From assembly GCA_003577005.1 (NCBI GenBank), contig QEUW01000019.1:1-44770 (forward strand): DNA of 44,770 nucleotides, given 5' to 3'. Numbering within the stretch: position 1 is the first letter of the stretch; each line of letters starts with the position of its first letter. The notes under the pieces were generated by a model, which searched no databases, was not told where the DNA came from, and saw only the letters and a list, made by a program, of their open reading frames with translations. The stretch is from Chloroflexota bacterium (GTDB taxonomy: Bacteria; Chloroflexota; Anaerolineae; Caldilineales; Caldilineaceae). Positions 8,482-16,779 of the stretch are shown here, piece by piece. A program made the position numbers and the translations under genes.

Positions 8482-8568
8482 TGGTGCCGCAGGAGGGACT
8501 TGAACCCCCACGGGAGTACTCCCACTACGCCCTGAACGTAGCGCGTCTGCCAATTCCGCCACTGCGGC
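8482..8568 (-). tRNA. tRNA-Leu (CAG)
   Basis: A class II tRNA on the minus strand with an encoded CCA end. The acceptor GCCGCAG pairs with CTGCGGC and the discriminator is A. The anticodon stem CTACG/CGTAG holds loop TTCAGGG, giving CAG, which reads CUG leucine codons. The long variable arm GGGAGTACTCCC and T loop TTCAAGT confirm the class. It has its own promoter and terminator. Confidence 0.97.
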
Positions 8569-8589
8569 GCACCCTGTCTTGCAAACAGT

Positions 8590-8618
8590 ACTATATCACC
8601 ATTACCTTATGCTGTCAA
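8590..8618 (-). promoter_or_regulatory. Sigma-70 promoter of tRNA-Leu
   Basis: On the minus strand a perfect TTGACA (8613-8618) and TATAGT (8590-8595) are separated by 17 bp, about 22 bp upstream of the mature tRNA 5' end. Confidence 0.88.
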
Positions 8619-8659
8619 ATTGTTATCGGGTGTACATGGGGCTTCTCAAAGTACATCTA

Positions 8660-8737
8660 AGAACCGCGGATGGACAGAAAGACACGGATCTGGCTCAAGC
8701 AGCTCCAATCCGGGTCTTTCTGAAAATCCGTGGTTCT
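8660..8737. repeat. 78-bp imperfect inverted repeat (AACCRCGGAT type)
   Basis: The 30-nt arms at 8660-8689 and 8708-8737 are inverse copies with a few mismatches. They carry AGAACC, CGGAT and CAGAAAGAC blocks, around an 18-nt loop. It lies between the 3' end of the glycosyltransferase-AcpS gene and the tRNA-Leu promoter. It could act as a 3' RNA stabiliser or terminator for the long minus-strand polysaccharide operon only if that operon is read through this far, since the arm lies 45 bp past its stop. Confidence 0.7.
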
Positions 8738-8781
8738 CACCCCTTCGCCCGACCTTTGAGCAGCCCTGGAGTGTATATGGG

Positions 8782-10548
8782 TTAGATACCACCCTGCCCC
8801 ACTACGACCGCAATCGCCCGCTCGCGGTCATGGCTCAGGCTGATCGACCACTGACCCAGCCCTAACCCCGCCGCGCGCACTGCGGCCGCGCCGTGCAGAT
8901 GGAGCGCCGGCTCACCACTTTCGGCCACCCGCACAATCTCGATATCGGTCCAGGTGATGCCATGACGCCAGATGCCTGTACCCAGCGCCTTGGCCACCGC
9001 TTCTTTCCCGGCAAAGCGTGCGGCCAGCGACTCAGTGCGGCCATTGCAGGCGGCCCGTTCGGCTGCGGTGAAGACGCGCTCGAGAAAGTGCGCGCCATAC
9101 CGCTCCACCGCAGTGCGGATACGCGCGATCTCGATCAGATCGACGCCTGTGCGCACTCCACTGTTCGCCGCGCGCAGCCGGCGATTCTCCATCTGCAATT
9201 TGAGAATTTCATCGGCCAGCAACCGGTTGTAGTTGACCTGTCGCTCGATGATTGGGTCGAGATAGGCTTCTTTGACGTGGGTCGTGCTGTTACGGCGGAC
9301 CCATTCGATGAGCCGGCCCACGATAGGCGACCCCGAACGCACCCGATAGCTGCGCAGCGCAATGTCTGACTCGCGCATGAGACGCCCCATCGGAGATTGC
9401 GCAGCCGGCGGCGGCTCCTTGGCTAGTTCCGCTGCTTCGGCTAGCACGGTGCGCAAATTGTGGGCAAAAACAGCCGGGCTAAAGGCCGCAGCGCGTGCAT
9501 ACCCTCGTTCTACTAGCGTGGCGCGTAACTCCGCGTCGGTCAACAGACGCTGTACCTGGCGCGCCAGATCCTCGGCGTCACCGGGCTTGCAGAGGAGGCC
9601 GGCGGCGCGCTCCTCGCCTTTTTCGGCATCGAGCACCCAGGGCATGGCGCCCGTCGCACCCGCCACGACTGGTGTACCGGCGGCCATCGCCTCGACCAGC
9701 GGCACGCCAAAGCCTTCATGCTGGCTGGGCAAGACCACCACGTCAGCCAGGTGGAGATAGGGCTCGACCGCATCCACACGACCGGTGAGGGTGACCCGGT
9801 CGGCGACCCCCAAACGGGCAGCCTGGTCGGCCAGCCGCACCGCCAGTTCGCGCTCAGCCGGGTTGTCCTCTTTGCTGCCGACCACCAATAAGTGCAACAC
9901 CGGGTTGCTTGTGCGCAGCCGGGCCAACGCAGCGACGGCGGCATCGATCCGTTTGTTGCCCGCGACTCGCCCGATAAAGAGCATAACCTGTTTCCCCTCC
10001 AGCCGCCACTGCGCCCGCAACTGCGCCAGTGTGGCCTCGGACGGGCGCTGGCGGATGGTGTCCACCGGCACACTGATCGGGATGATGCGGATGCGTTCCA
10101 TCGGGTAGCCAGAAAGGTTGTGCAACTCCCGCCCGATGTAAGGGCTATCGGCAATAGCCAGGTGCGCAAACCAGGCCAGTTGTGTCCGCAGTTGCGAAAT
10201 CTCCATCTGCTCGCGCCCGGCCTCCACCTTCCACAGTTCCGGTGGTGTCACCCCATGATAGGCAAACAGGGTTGCACCCTTTGTGTCGCGAATCCGTTCA
10301 GCCAGTGGATACCAGCTTGGGTATTCGAGGATAAAGAGATCGCTCTGCGGCGAATAGCCGGCGTAATCGGTCTGGCGCACCAGAGGACGGATGTCATCCG
10401 GCGTAGGGCCAGGAGGATAATTCGAGTAAATCTGCGTCCGGATACCATCCTGGCGGAGGATACGCGCAATTTCGATCAGATGGTTGCCGGTCGCATCCCC
10501 CGTCCGAACGCTCGGACCAATGAGGTCGGCAGTCTGAAAGTTGATCAT
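8782..10548 (-). CDS. Glycosyltransferase family 4 fused to holo-ACP synthase
   Basis: A 588-residue fusion. Residues 1-380 are a GT-B, GT4-type transferase, with FIGRVAGNKR near 190 and the nucleotide-sugar motif HEGFGVPLVEAMAAG near 277-291. Residues 400-445 hold a tether module (VRSGSPIVG, EWVRRN, ERQVNYN) also found in the next gene upstream. Residues 465-588 are a complete AcpS: GVDLIEIARI, FAGKEAVAKALG and the terminal SISLSHDRERAIAVV. AcpS transfers phosphopantetheine from CoA to acyl carrier protein. No stop separates the parts. A GTG at 9154-9156 falls exactly where a stand-alone AcpS would begin, but without a well-spaced ribosome site. The gene start overlaps the upstream stop (ATGA). 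It is the last gene of the polysaccharide operon. Confidence 0.9.
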   Translation of the reverse strand: MINFQTADLIGPSVRTGDATGNHLIEIARILRQDGIRTQIYSNYPPGPTPDDIRPLVRQTDYAGYSPQSDLFILEYPSWYPLAERIRDTKGATLFAYHGVTPPELWKVEAGREQMEISQLRTQLAWFAHLAIADSPYIGRELHNLSGYPMERIRIIPISVPVDTIRQRPSEATLAQLRAQWRLEGKQVMLFIGRVAGNKRIDAAVAALARLRTSNPVLHLLVVGSKEDNPAERELAVRLADQAARLGVADRVTLTGRVDAVEPYLHLADVVVLPSQHEGFGVPLVEAMAAGTPVVAGATGAMPWVLDAEKGEERAAGLLCKPGDAEDLARQVQRLLTDAELRATLVERGYARAAAFSPAVFAHNLRTVLAEAAELAKEPPPAAQSPMGRLMRESDIALRSYRVRSGSPIVGRLIEWVRRNSTTHVKEAYLDPIIERQVNYNRLLADEILKLQMENRRLRAANSGVRTGVDLIEIARIRTAVERYGAHFLERVFTAAERAACNGRTESLAARFAGKEAVAKALGTGIWRHGITWTDIEIVRVAESGEPALHLHGAAAVRAAGLGLGQWSISLSHDRERAIAVVVGQGGI

Positions 10549-11543
10549 GGCTGCAATCGGTTCTCAGCAGGAGGGTTGAGTGATTGAGGATCGCCGGTGG
10601 CTTGCGAGCGCCTGCTCAACTCTGCCAGGCGCTGTTCCAACCGGCGGATTCGTTCCTCGAGCGCGGCCTGCTCTGCGCCTTTTTGATGGATAAGGGTAGC
10701 CAGTGCCTGGGCGACCTGGCGGTTAAAACTCTCCTGCCGCTCAAACGTTGGATCGATATAGGGTTCACGCAAGTGCGACGTCAGGTTGCGCCGCACCCAA
10801 GCAATCAGCGGCCCGACGATAGGGAGACGAGAGCGCACAACATAGTCGCGTTGTGCGGTCGCCGCACCCGCCAGCAGCTTCTGCGCTTCTGCCTCTGACA
10901 CTGCACCGGTGAGACCATCCGCTCCGGTGCCCGGCGTTGTCTCGCTAGCTCGTGGTGGCGGGTGCAGTTCTTCCCATGCCGGCAACCGGCCAAAGGGATA
11001 CGGGCGATTGGGCAGCCAGGCAGTGGCCGCGGCTACTGCCTCGGTCCAGAACAGTGCATACTCAGCCGCTGAAGACGCTGCAGTCACTGGCAGCACATGG
11101 ACGGGCGCTGCCCGATAGTCGTGTCGTTCGGCCAGACTGCGGGCCGCCTCTTCCCCTTCAGCCACCACCAGGTCGACGCATGTAATAAGCGATGCCAGGG
11201 CGGGTTGGCCGGCCTCCCCACCGCCCGCCGGGTCGTAATGATAGTAAAAGATCACAGCGCCCCGCTCCAACTGCGGCAATACCGCCAGGAGGGGATAGAA
11301 CCCCGCCCCGTGAAAGATGAAGAGTTCACTTGCGGCGAAATACGCATCGTCGGTGAGAGCCGTATCCGTACTGACGACCACCCGCGCTGGCAACGACTCG
11401 CTGTCTACCGGCTGTGCTGGCGGGCGGGCAGAGTAGATGAAAACCTTGTCACCCCGGCCATGAAAAAAATGTGCCTGGCTTGCCACCCGCTGGCTAATTG
11501 CGTCTTCTGTGTTCAGGTAGGGTGTGATCAGACTGACTTGCAT
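10545..11543 (-). CDS. Half-length GT-B-like protein with tether and coiled-coil tail
   Basis: 332 residues. The first 190 resemble the N-terminal Rossmann half of a GT-B glycosyltransferase (VSLITPYLNTEDAISQRV, then FIFHGAG and YYHYDP). The nucleotide-sugar-binding C-terminal half, with its EGFG-type motif, is absent. A Pro-rich linker leads to the module VRSRLPIVGPLIAWVRRN (about 233-250), then DPTFERQESFN and a coiled coil (about 290-318). The tail closely matches that of the downstream GT-AcpS protein. It may be an inactive partner or scaffold. Its TGA overlaps the next ATG, which implies translational coupling. Confidence 0.75.
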   Translation of the reverse strand: MQVSLITPYLNTEDAISQRVASQAHFFHGRGDKVFIYSARPPAQPVDSESLPARVVVSTDTALTDDAYFAASELFIFHGAGFYPLLAVLPQLERGAVIFYYHYDPAGGGEAGQPALASLITCVDLVVAEGEEAARSLAERHDYRAAPVHVLPVTAASSAAEYALFWTEAVAAATAWLPNRPYPFGRLPAWEELHPPPRASETTPGTGADGLTGAVSEAEAQKLLAGAATAQRDYVVRSRLPIVGPLIAWVRRNLTSHLREPYIDPTFERQESFNRQVAQALATLIHQKGAEQAALEERIRRLEQRLAELSRRSQATGDPQSLNPPAENRLQP

Positions 11544-11591
11544 CGAGCCTCTATCGCTTCCTCTAGCCGTGCGACTGCACCCTGCACGCTG

Positions 11592-11632
11592 CTACGTTCT
11601 ACGTTCTGCATTCTGCGCTCTACGTTCTACGC
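11592..11632. repeat. Family B short repeat array at a glycosyltransferase 3' end
   Basis: About four units related to CTACGTTCTRC (GYAGAACGTAG on the minus strand) form the 3' end of the glycosyltransferase gene and include its TAG stop. The same family occurs at 21387-21430 and 23436-23461. Confidence 0.8.
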
Positions 11633-12872
11633 CCTCGCCGACCCTGGTGCGGGCACGGCGCAGGGTGCGGAGATAGACACCTTCTACAATGCCAGCAATG
11701 CGGCCAATTGTATAACGGCGGTGAAGCTTCCGATTCCCTTGCCGGCCCATGTGGTGGGCGAGCCGCTGATTGCTAATGAGGGCCTGGATAGCAGCTAGCA
11801 ACTGGCCCGGCTGCAGCGGGTCTACCACAAAGCCATCGACGCCGTCGTCGATCAACGAAGCGACCGATTGAATATTGGCGCCGATCACCGGTTTGCTGTA
11901 AGCCCACGCTTCCAGATAGACAATACCAAACGCTTCACCGGTAGACGGCAGGGCGAGCACATCACAGGCGGCCAGCGCATCCAAACGCTGCTCTTCGTCC
12001 ACTGCCCCATGCACCACCAGCCCGTCCAGTTCCCCATACTGGCGCCAGAGCATCTGCGAGTACGTAGTCTCCGGGCCGACTGCCAGTAGATAGAGGTTGG
12101 GGTGTTGGCGCCGCAGGGTGACAAAGGCTGCCAACAGTTGCGATAACCCCTTGTACTCCGTCTTGCGGCCCAAAAAGAGGAGCACAAAACTATCCACCGG
12201 CAGCCCCAGACGTTGCCGGCACTTGGCTGCGTCGCGTGGCGGAAAACGGGCAAGCGACAGCCCATTCCCCCCTTGCACCACCGCTTGGTCGGGCAGTTGG
12301 CGCTGGAGAAACTCTTGTTCAGCGCGAGTTACTGCCAAAACGGCATCGCTCCCACGAAGAATACGCCAAAGATAGTTCACATCGTACGTCTCTGGCTGTT
12401 CCACATGGATGTGGGGCGTGAGAACGATGGGCACCCCCCGTATCCGCGCCGCAAGATAGGCCGTCCAGGCATGGGCGTAGTGCAACTGGTTGATGTGTAT
12501 CAGATCGTAGCCACGCACCCGCCGCAAGAGAGCCCAAAAGAGCGACGAGCTGACCGGCCCATTGCCCAGGAAGATCGCCGGCGCTGCGAGGGATGAGCGC
12601 GTCTGATGGTAGGTACTCAGCCCCCACTCCAGGAGGCGCCAGGTGTGCGGGCCGCGTTGCCAACTGGAAAAGCGGTGGATATAGACACCGTTGCGCACCT
12701 CAAAAGGTGGCAACTGGCTACGCCACGTGTGGTAGTCGCACGACTGGCTGGTAAAGACGGCTACTTCGTGGCCGCGCTGCGCCAGTTCCTCGGACAGGTC
12801 GGTGATGTACCGTTCCGAACCACCGATGGCCGGCGCGTACTGGTGGGTCACGTGCAATGTGCGCAGGGTCAT
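11592..12872 (-). CDS. Glycosyltransferase family 4 protein
   Basis: 426 residues, GT-B fold. N-terminal HVTHQYAPAIGGSERYITDL is the typical acceptor-side glycine-rich opening of GT4 enzymes. FLGRKTEYKG near 220 and GEAFGIVYLEAWAYSKPVIG near 305 mark the donor-binding half. It is expected to act on the cytoplasmic side, adding one sugar to a lipid-linked glycan; the sugar cannot be read. Its ATG overlaps the preceding stop (ATGA). The last dozen or so residues (VERRAQNAERRT) and the TAG stop are encoded by a GAACGTAGA-type repeat and look like a random extension beyond the conserved domain. Confidence 0.93.
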   Translation of the reverse strand: MTLRTLHVTHQYAPAIGGSERYITDLSEELAQRGHEVAVFTSQSCDYHTWRSQLPPFEVRNGVYIHRFSSWQRGPHTWRLLEWGLSTYHQTRSSLAAPAIFLGNGPVSSSLFWALLRRVRGYDLIHINQLHYAHAWTAYLAARIRGVPIVLTPHIHVEQPETYDVNYLWRILRGSDAVLAVTRAEQEFLQRQLPDQAVVQGGNGLSLARFPPRDAAKCRQRLGLPVDSFVLLFLGRKTEYKGLSQLLAAFVTLRRQHPNLYLLAVGPETTYSQMLWRQYGELDGLVVHGAVDEEQRLDALAACDVLALPSTGEAFGIVYLEAWAYSKPVIGANIQSVASLIDDGVDGFVVDPLQPGQLLAAIQALISNQRLAHHMGRQGNRKLHRRYTIGRIAGIVEGVYLRTLRRARTRVGEGVERRAQNAERRT

Positions 12873-14101
12873 GCCGCTTGCGCTTCCTCGTAGATCCGCA
12901 GGTGGGCTGCCACGTGCGCCGATAGGCTGAGCCGGGTGCGCGCAGCCTGCACACAGGAGCGCCGCATCTGTCGCCGCTCCCAGGGCGCTTTGCGGAAGTG
13001 CCGCGCCACCTGTGCAGCCAGCGCGGCCGCATCGCCCACAGGGTAGAGATACCCGGTTCGATCCTCGTCGATCAACTCCACTGTGCCGCCAAAACGGGAG
13101 CCGGCCACTGGCGTCCCCATCTGATAATTTTCGTAGATAACCAGCGGCGAGTTCTCGTGCCAGACGGAGGCGACAATGCTCAGGTCGGCGGCGGCGAAGA
13201 GCGCTCGCATATCAGCAAACCCCACCGAACCAAGCATGACCACCGGTGGCCCATAGGAACGAAACCGTTCCAGCAGACGCTCCTCGCCGCCACCGGCAAT
13301 CACCACACGGGCGTTTTCGACCCCCATCAGGATCCGCGGAATGGCGGCAAGAACGACCTGGGCGCCCTTATGTTCGTGGCCGCCGCCGGCAAAGACCAGC
13401 GTCGGCTGGCTTCCGGCGCCACGGACAATCTGTTGCACAAGCGGGTGGCGTGGCGCAGCCGCCGGTGGCTCATCGATGCCGTAGGGCACCAGCCGAAACC
13501 GCTCATGCGCATATCCTGCCTCGACATGGCGATCAATGAGCGCCTGGCTAGGCGAGATAAACGCGTGGACATTTGCGGTCAAGGCGGCAAAGAGACGGCG
13601 GCGTTGCGGCACCGGCGCCCAATAATCATAGCGGCGAAAGCAGCGGCCACAGCCGTTGGGGAAGCGAGCCACATCACAGTACGAGCCGTCGGCGCGGTAA
13701 CGCATGTTGTTTGGGCAGAGCAACCACAGGTCGTGGAGCGTGTTGACAACCGGCACACCCGCCCGCCGGCAAGCCAGAAACGGCGCCAGCGAGGCTCCCG
13801 AGACATTGTGGATATGGACAAGCGTGGGTTTAACGGCGGCCAATTCGCGCAAAACCACCCGGTAGACCCGCAGGTCTACCGTCTCTTGGAGCGGCCAGTG
13901 CGTAGAAAAATGCACACGGTGCACAGGGATATGGTCGACCTGATACCATTCGTCGGCGGCAGTGGCGCCCCGATAGTTGATCGACAAGACCGAGCATTCG
14001 ACACCGGCGCGTTGCATTGCGCGGCAGGTGTGGTAGAGCGAAACTTCGGCGCCACCCTTAACTTCGGGTGGAAACCAGTTGGTGATGTACAGAATACGCA
14101 T
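12869..14101 (-). CDS. Glycosyltransferase family 4 protein with cysteine-rich insert
   Basis: 410 residues, GT-B fold. It opens MRILYITNWFPPEVKGGAE. An N-domain insert after HDLWLLCP carries four cysteines (CP..., YCD, GCGRC), a pattern seen in a subset of GT4 enzymes where it may bind a metal. The donor half has VFAGGGHEHKG near 237 and a SPLVIYENYQMGTPVAGS segment near 320 in place of the usual EGFG motif. The ATG shares one base with the upstream TAA (TAATG), and the stop overlaps the next start by 4 nt, so the three genes are tightly coupled. Confidence 0.92.
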   Translation of the reverse strand: MRILYITNWFPPEVKGGAEVSLYHTCRAMQRAGVECSVLSINYRGATAADEWYQVDHIPVHRVHFSTHWPLQETVDLRVYRVVLRELAAVKPTLVHIHNVSGASLAPFLACRRAGVPVVNTLHDLWLLCPNNMRYRADGSYCDVARFPNGCGRCFRRYDYWAPVPQRRRLFAALTANVHAFISPSQALIDRHVEAGYAHERFRLVPYGIDEPPAAAPRHPLVQQIVRGAGSQPTLVFAGGGHEHKGAQVVLAAIPRILMGVENARVVIAGGGEERLLERFRSYGPPVVMLGSVGFADMRALFAAADLSIVASVWHENSPLVIYENYQMGTPVAGSRFGGTVELIDEDRTGYLYPVGDAAALAAQVARHFRKAPWERRQMRRSCVQAARTRLSLSAHVAAHLRIYEEAQAA

Positions 14102-16779
14102 TATTGCTCTACTCTGGGCGTGACGGCCACATTCGCCTGTGCAGTAGTCGCTTCCACCTGTGCCAGTTGGTGGGTCAGGGCGGCATTGGCCAGTTCGAGC
14201 TGGTCGATCTGGTGTTGGAGACTGGCCAGTTGCTGCATGTGCTGCCAGTTGACCGCATCCTGCTGCTGTTGCAGTTGGAGCGGCGATACTCGTACCTTCA
14301 CATTGTACCAGAGGCGACCGAGGGCGTTAAATACGAGCCTCTGTGTAGATAGGGACTCAGGTGGCGGCGCCGGAAGGGCCGTGAACCGGCTCTCCTCGGA
14401 CTGCGCCAGTTCGCGCAACGCAGCAACCAGCTCTCGGACCTCCTGATCGTCAGCATGCCAGTGAGTTTTGAGCAAGAGAGGCGCTGCGAGCACGGCATCC
14501 AGGTAGGCGCTCTGGACTGCCGCATCCGCACGCATCGCCTGGCTCCGTTCGTACGGTAGAAAATCACGCCACCACTCAGCGGGCGAAAGATGTTTGAGGG
14601 CAAGACGCAACCGGCCCCGGTGATAAAAACGCTGCACCGCCCTCTCATCGATGCGCGAGGAGGTCTCCTGATGTTCGAGCACTGCTTCGGCACAGTACCA
14701 GACCTGCCACCCGGCCGCCCGTGCGCGCAAACAGTAGTCCACATCCTCATAATAGCCGGGCCAGAAGCCCTCATCGAGATAGCCGATGGCATCGATCACC
14801 CGGCGGCGGATCGCAAATGCCGCCCCCGTCACCCATTCGACCGGCCGGGATTGGTCCCCTTGTCCCTCATCCGCATCCCCGTGGCTAAAGTGGATGCCGT
14901 TCAGGTCAGGGCGCCGGAGATGGCCACCGGTGTGTTGTAGCGTTTTGCCGTCAGGATAGTAGATCTTGCACCCCACGATGCCCGTTGTCCGGTCGGCAAA
15001 GGCATGTACGATGGCGCGCACCCAACCAGGGTAGACCCGCGTATCCTGATTGAGCAGGATCGCGATCCCCGCGGGCGCGGCGGCTAACCCTTGATTACAA
15101 CCACCGGCAAAACCGCGGTTGACCTTGTTGCAGATGAGCCGGACCATGGGATAGTGCTGAGCGATAAAGTCGGCTGAACCATCGATCGAGGCATTGTCAA
15201 CGGCGACGATCTGAATCTTCAACTCCGGTGCAGCCTGTTGTTGAGCCAGCAGCGCATCGAGACAGTTGCGCAGATAAGGCATGCCGTTACGCACAGGAAT
15301 GATGACCGAGATAGTCTGGAGATCGCTCATCCTTGGCCTTTCCAGGTGTGATGTAGACACAGTGGCTGGGCGCATTGGAGGATGTTCTCTCCTCCGGCGC
15401 GGGAGAAAGTGGCCGACCCACTTCATGAACCGTATAAAGCGGCCGCGCTCATACGCGCCGGTCAAGTCGCGCCAGTAGTCGCGTTCCTGACGCAATTGGG
15501 CGAGTTCGACTGCCGGCTCATCATCTTCGAAGCTCTCGACAAAGGAACGGTCGGTCGCCATCCAGGGTTCACGACAGTAGGCGACCAGGGGCGCTGCGGC
15601 CTTCTCCCAAGTCAGTGCATAGCGCGCCGTAGCAAAGGCCTCTGTGCGCGCCTGCGCCGGTTCCGCCAGCAGCATCTGGATTGCCACCGCCAGCCCCTCG
15701 ACATCGCCGTAATCGACCACAGCCCCCAGGCCATGTTGTTCCACCAGTTCGCTGGTGGCGTCACCCCGGGTCGCAATGATGGGCAGCCCGACCCAGATAT
15801 AGTCGAGCACACGGCTACGAAAGGCCAGTCGTGTCTCCAAGGTATCAAAGTGCAGACTCAACGCCAGATCGCTTTCCAACAACACATTGGGCCAGTCGGC
15901 ATAGGAGACCCAGTCGCCAAAGAAAACCGCCTGGTCAACCAACCCCAGTTCGGCGGCAACCTGGCGAGCCTCTGCGGTTGCGGTGGGCATTCCTGCCACC
16001 TCTGGATTGGGGTGGCGCGTGCCAGGGAAGATCAGCTTGACATCCTGGCGCGTTTGCCGGACCAGGGCCACGGCGCGGATGGCTGTCACTGGGTCGAGCC
16101 AGGGCCACAGCCCACCGCCCCAGAGCAGGAGCTTGTCGCTTTGTTCGATGCCGGGCCACACCCCTTTGACCACCGATCGCGTCGGTTGCGCCGGTGTCGA
16201 AGGGAGGCCATAGGGCACTACGTCGATCAGCTTACGCAGCGACGGGTCGTGTTGAAAGGTAGCCGGATTGATGCGCCCGCTGGCCTCAAGCTGGCCGAGC
16301 CACCAGTCGCGCTGGCGTTCGCTGGCGCACAGATAAAAATCGCCAATCAAGTACCGAGAGCGATTCACAACCAGCTGTTCATGCCACATTGCCAACTGTT
16401 CTGTCACTGACATCTGCTTGGGCAGCGCCAGCCACTCGGCCAGGAGCGGGTCATAGCCATCGACCACGATGTAGGGTGTCTGCACCGGCAGCAGCGCCAG
16501 TTGATCCACCATTGCGCTTGGCGCCAGGCAGATCGTATGGGTGCGCAGGTAAGTGACCAGTGACGACCAGTTAGCCGGATCGTAGTGTACCCAGTCAAAG
16601 GGCTGCGACTGCGCCTTGTGTTCGCCGGGCGCTGCGGGCGCGGCCAGCGTCGTAGGCAGATGCTGCGCCAGCACACGGGCCAGGTGATAGTAGCGGATGC
16701 CGGGCCCGGCCATGTGTTCGCCCACCCGATCATGGCTGATAATTAAAAGACGGTGCGACACTGTATCGGCAGCACTCAC
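14101..16779 (-). CDS. Two-domain glycosyltransferase: GT-B domain plus GT2 domain
   Basis: 892 residues. The N-terminal GT-B-like domain (about 1-410) opens with RLLIISHDRVGEHMAGPG and has LLLWGGGLWPWLDP near 210. A middle link runs to about 480. From Met 484 a GT2 (GT-A fold) domain begins: ISVIIPVRNG, VAVDNASIDGS, LLNQDTRV with the DXD-like site, and GYYEDVDYCLRA. This is the pattern of rhamnosyltransferase-type GT2 enzymes. The C-terminus has a WYNVKVRVSPLQLQQQQ tether and a coiled coil. Met 484 has GGAAAGG six bases upstream, so the GT2 half could also be made separately. The stop overlaps the next start by one base. Confidence 0.9.
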   Translation of the reverse strand: MSAADTVSHRLLIISHDRVGEHMAGPGIRYYHLARVLAQHLPTTLAAPAAPGEHKAQSQPFDWVHYDPANWSSLVTYLRTHTICLAPSAMVDQLALLPVQTPYIVVDGYDPLLAEWLALPKQMSVTEQLAMWHEQLVVNRSRYLIGDFYLCASERQRDWWLGQLEASGRINPATFQHDPSLRKLIDVVPYGLPSTPAQPTRSVVKGVWPGIEQSDKLLLWGGGLWPWLDPVTAIRAVALVRQTRQDVKLIFPGTRHPNPEVAGMPTATAEARQVAAELGLVDQAVFFGDWVSYADWPNVLLESDLALSLHFDTLETRLAFRSRVLDYIWVGLPIIATRGDATSELVEQHGLGAVVDYGDVEGLAVAIQMLLAEPAQARTEAFATARYALTWEKAAAPLVAYCREPWMATDRSFVESFEDDEPAVELAQLRQERDYWRDLTGAYERGRFIRFMKWVGHFLPRRRREHPPMRPATVSTSHLERPRMSDLQTISVIIPVRNGMPYLRNCLDALLAQQQAAPELKIQIVAVDNASIDGSADFIAQHYPMVRLICNKVNRGFAGGCNQGLAAAPAGIAILLNQDTRVYPGWVRAIVHAFADRTTGIVGCKIYYPDGKTLQHTGGHLRRPDLNGIHFSHGDADEGQGDQSRPVEWVTGAAFAIRRRVIDAIGYLDEGFWPGYYEDVDYCLRARAAGWQVWYCAEAVLEHQETSSRIDERAVQRFYHRGRLRLALKHLSPAEWWRDFLPYERSQAMRADAAVQSAYLDAVLAAPLLLKTHWHADDQEVRELVAALRELAQSEESRFTALPAPPPESLSTQRLVFNALGRLWYNVKVRVSPLQLQQQQDAVNWQHMQQLASLQHQIDQLELANAALTHQLAQVEATTAQANVAVTPRVEQ

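Noticed and set aside
12998..14446. 482-residue plus-strand frame across two glycosyltransferase genes
   Set aside because: It spans the junction of two motif-verified minus-strand genes and shows no domain, so it is an antisense shadow.
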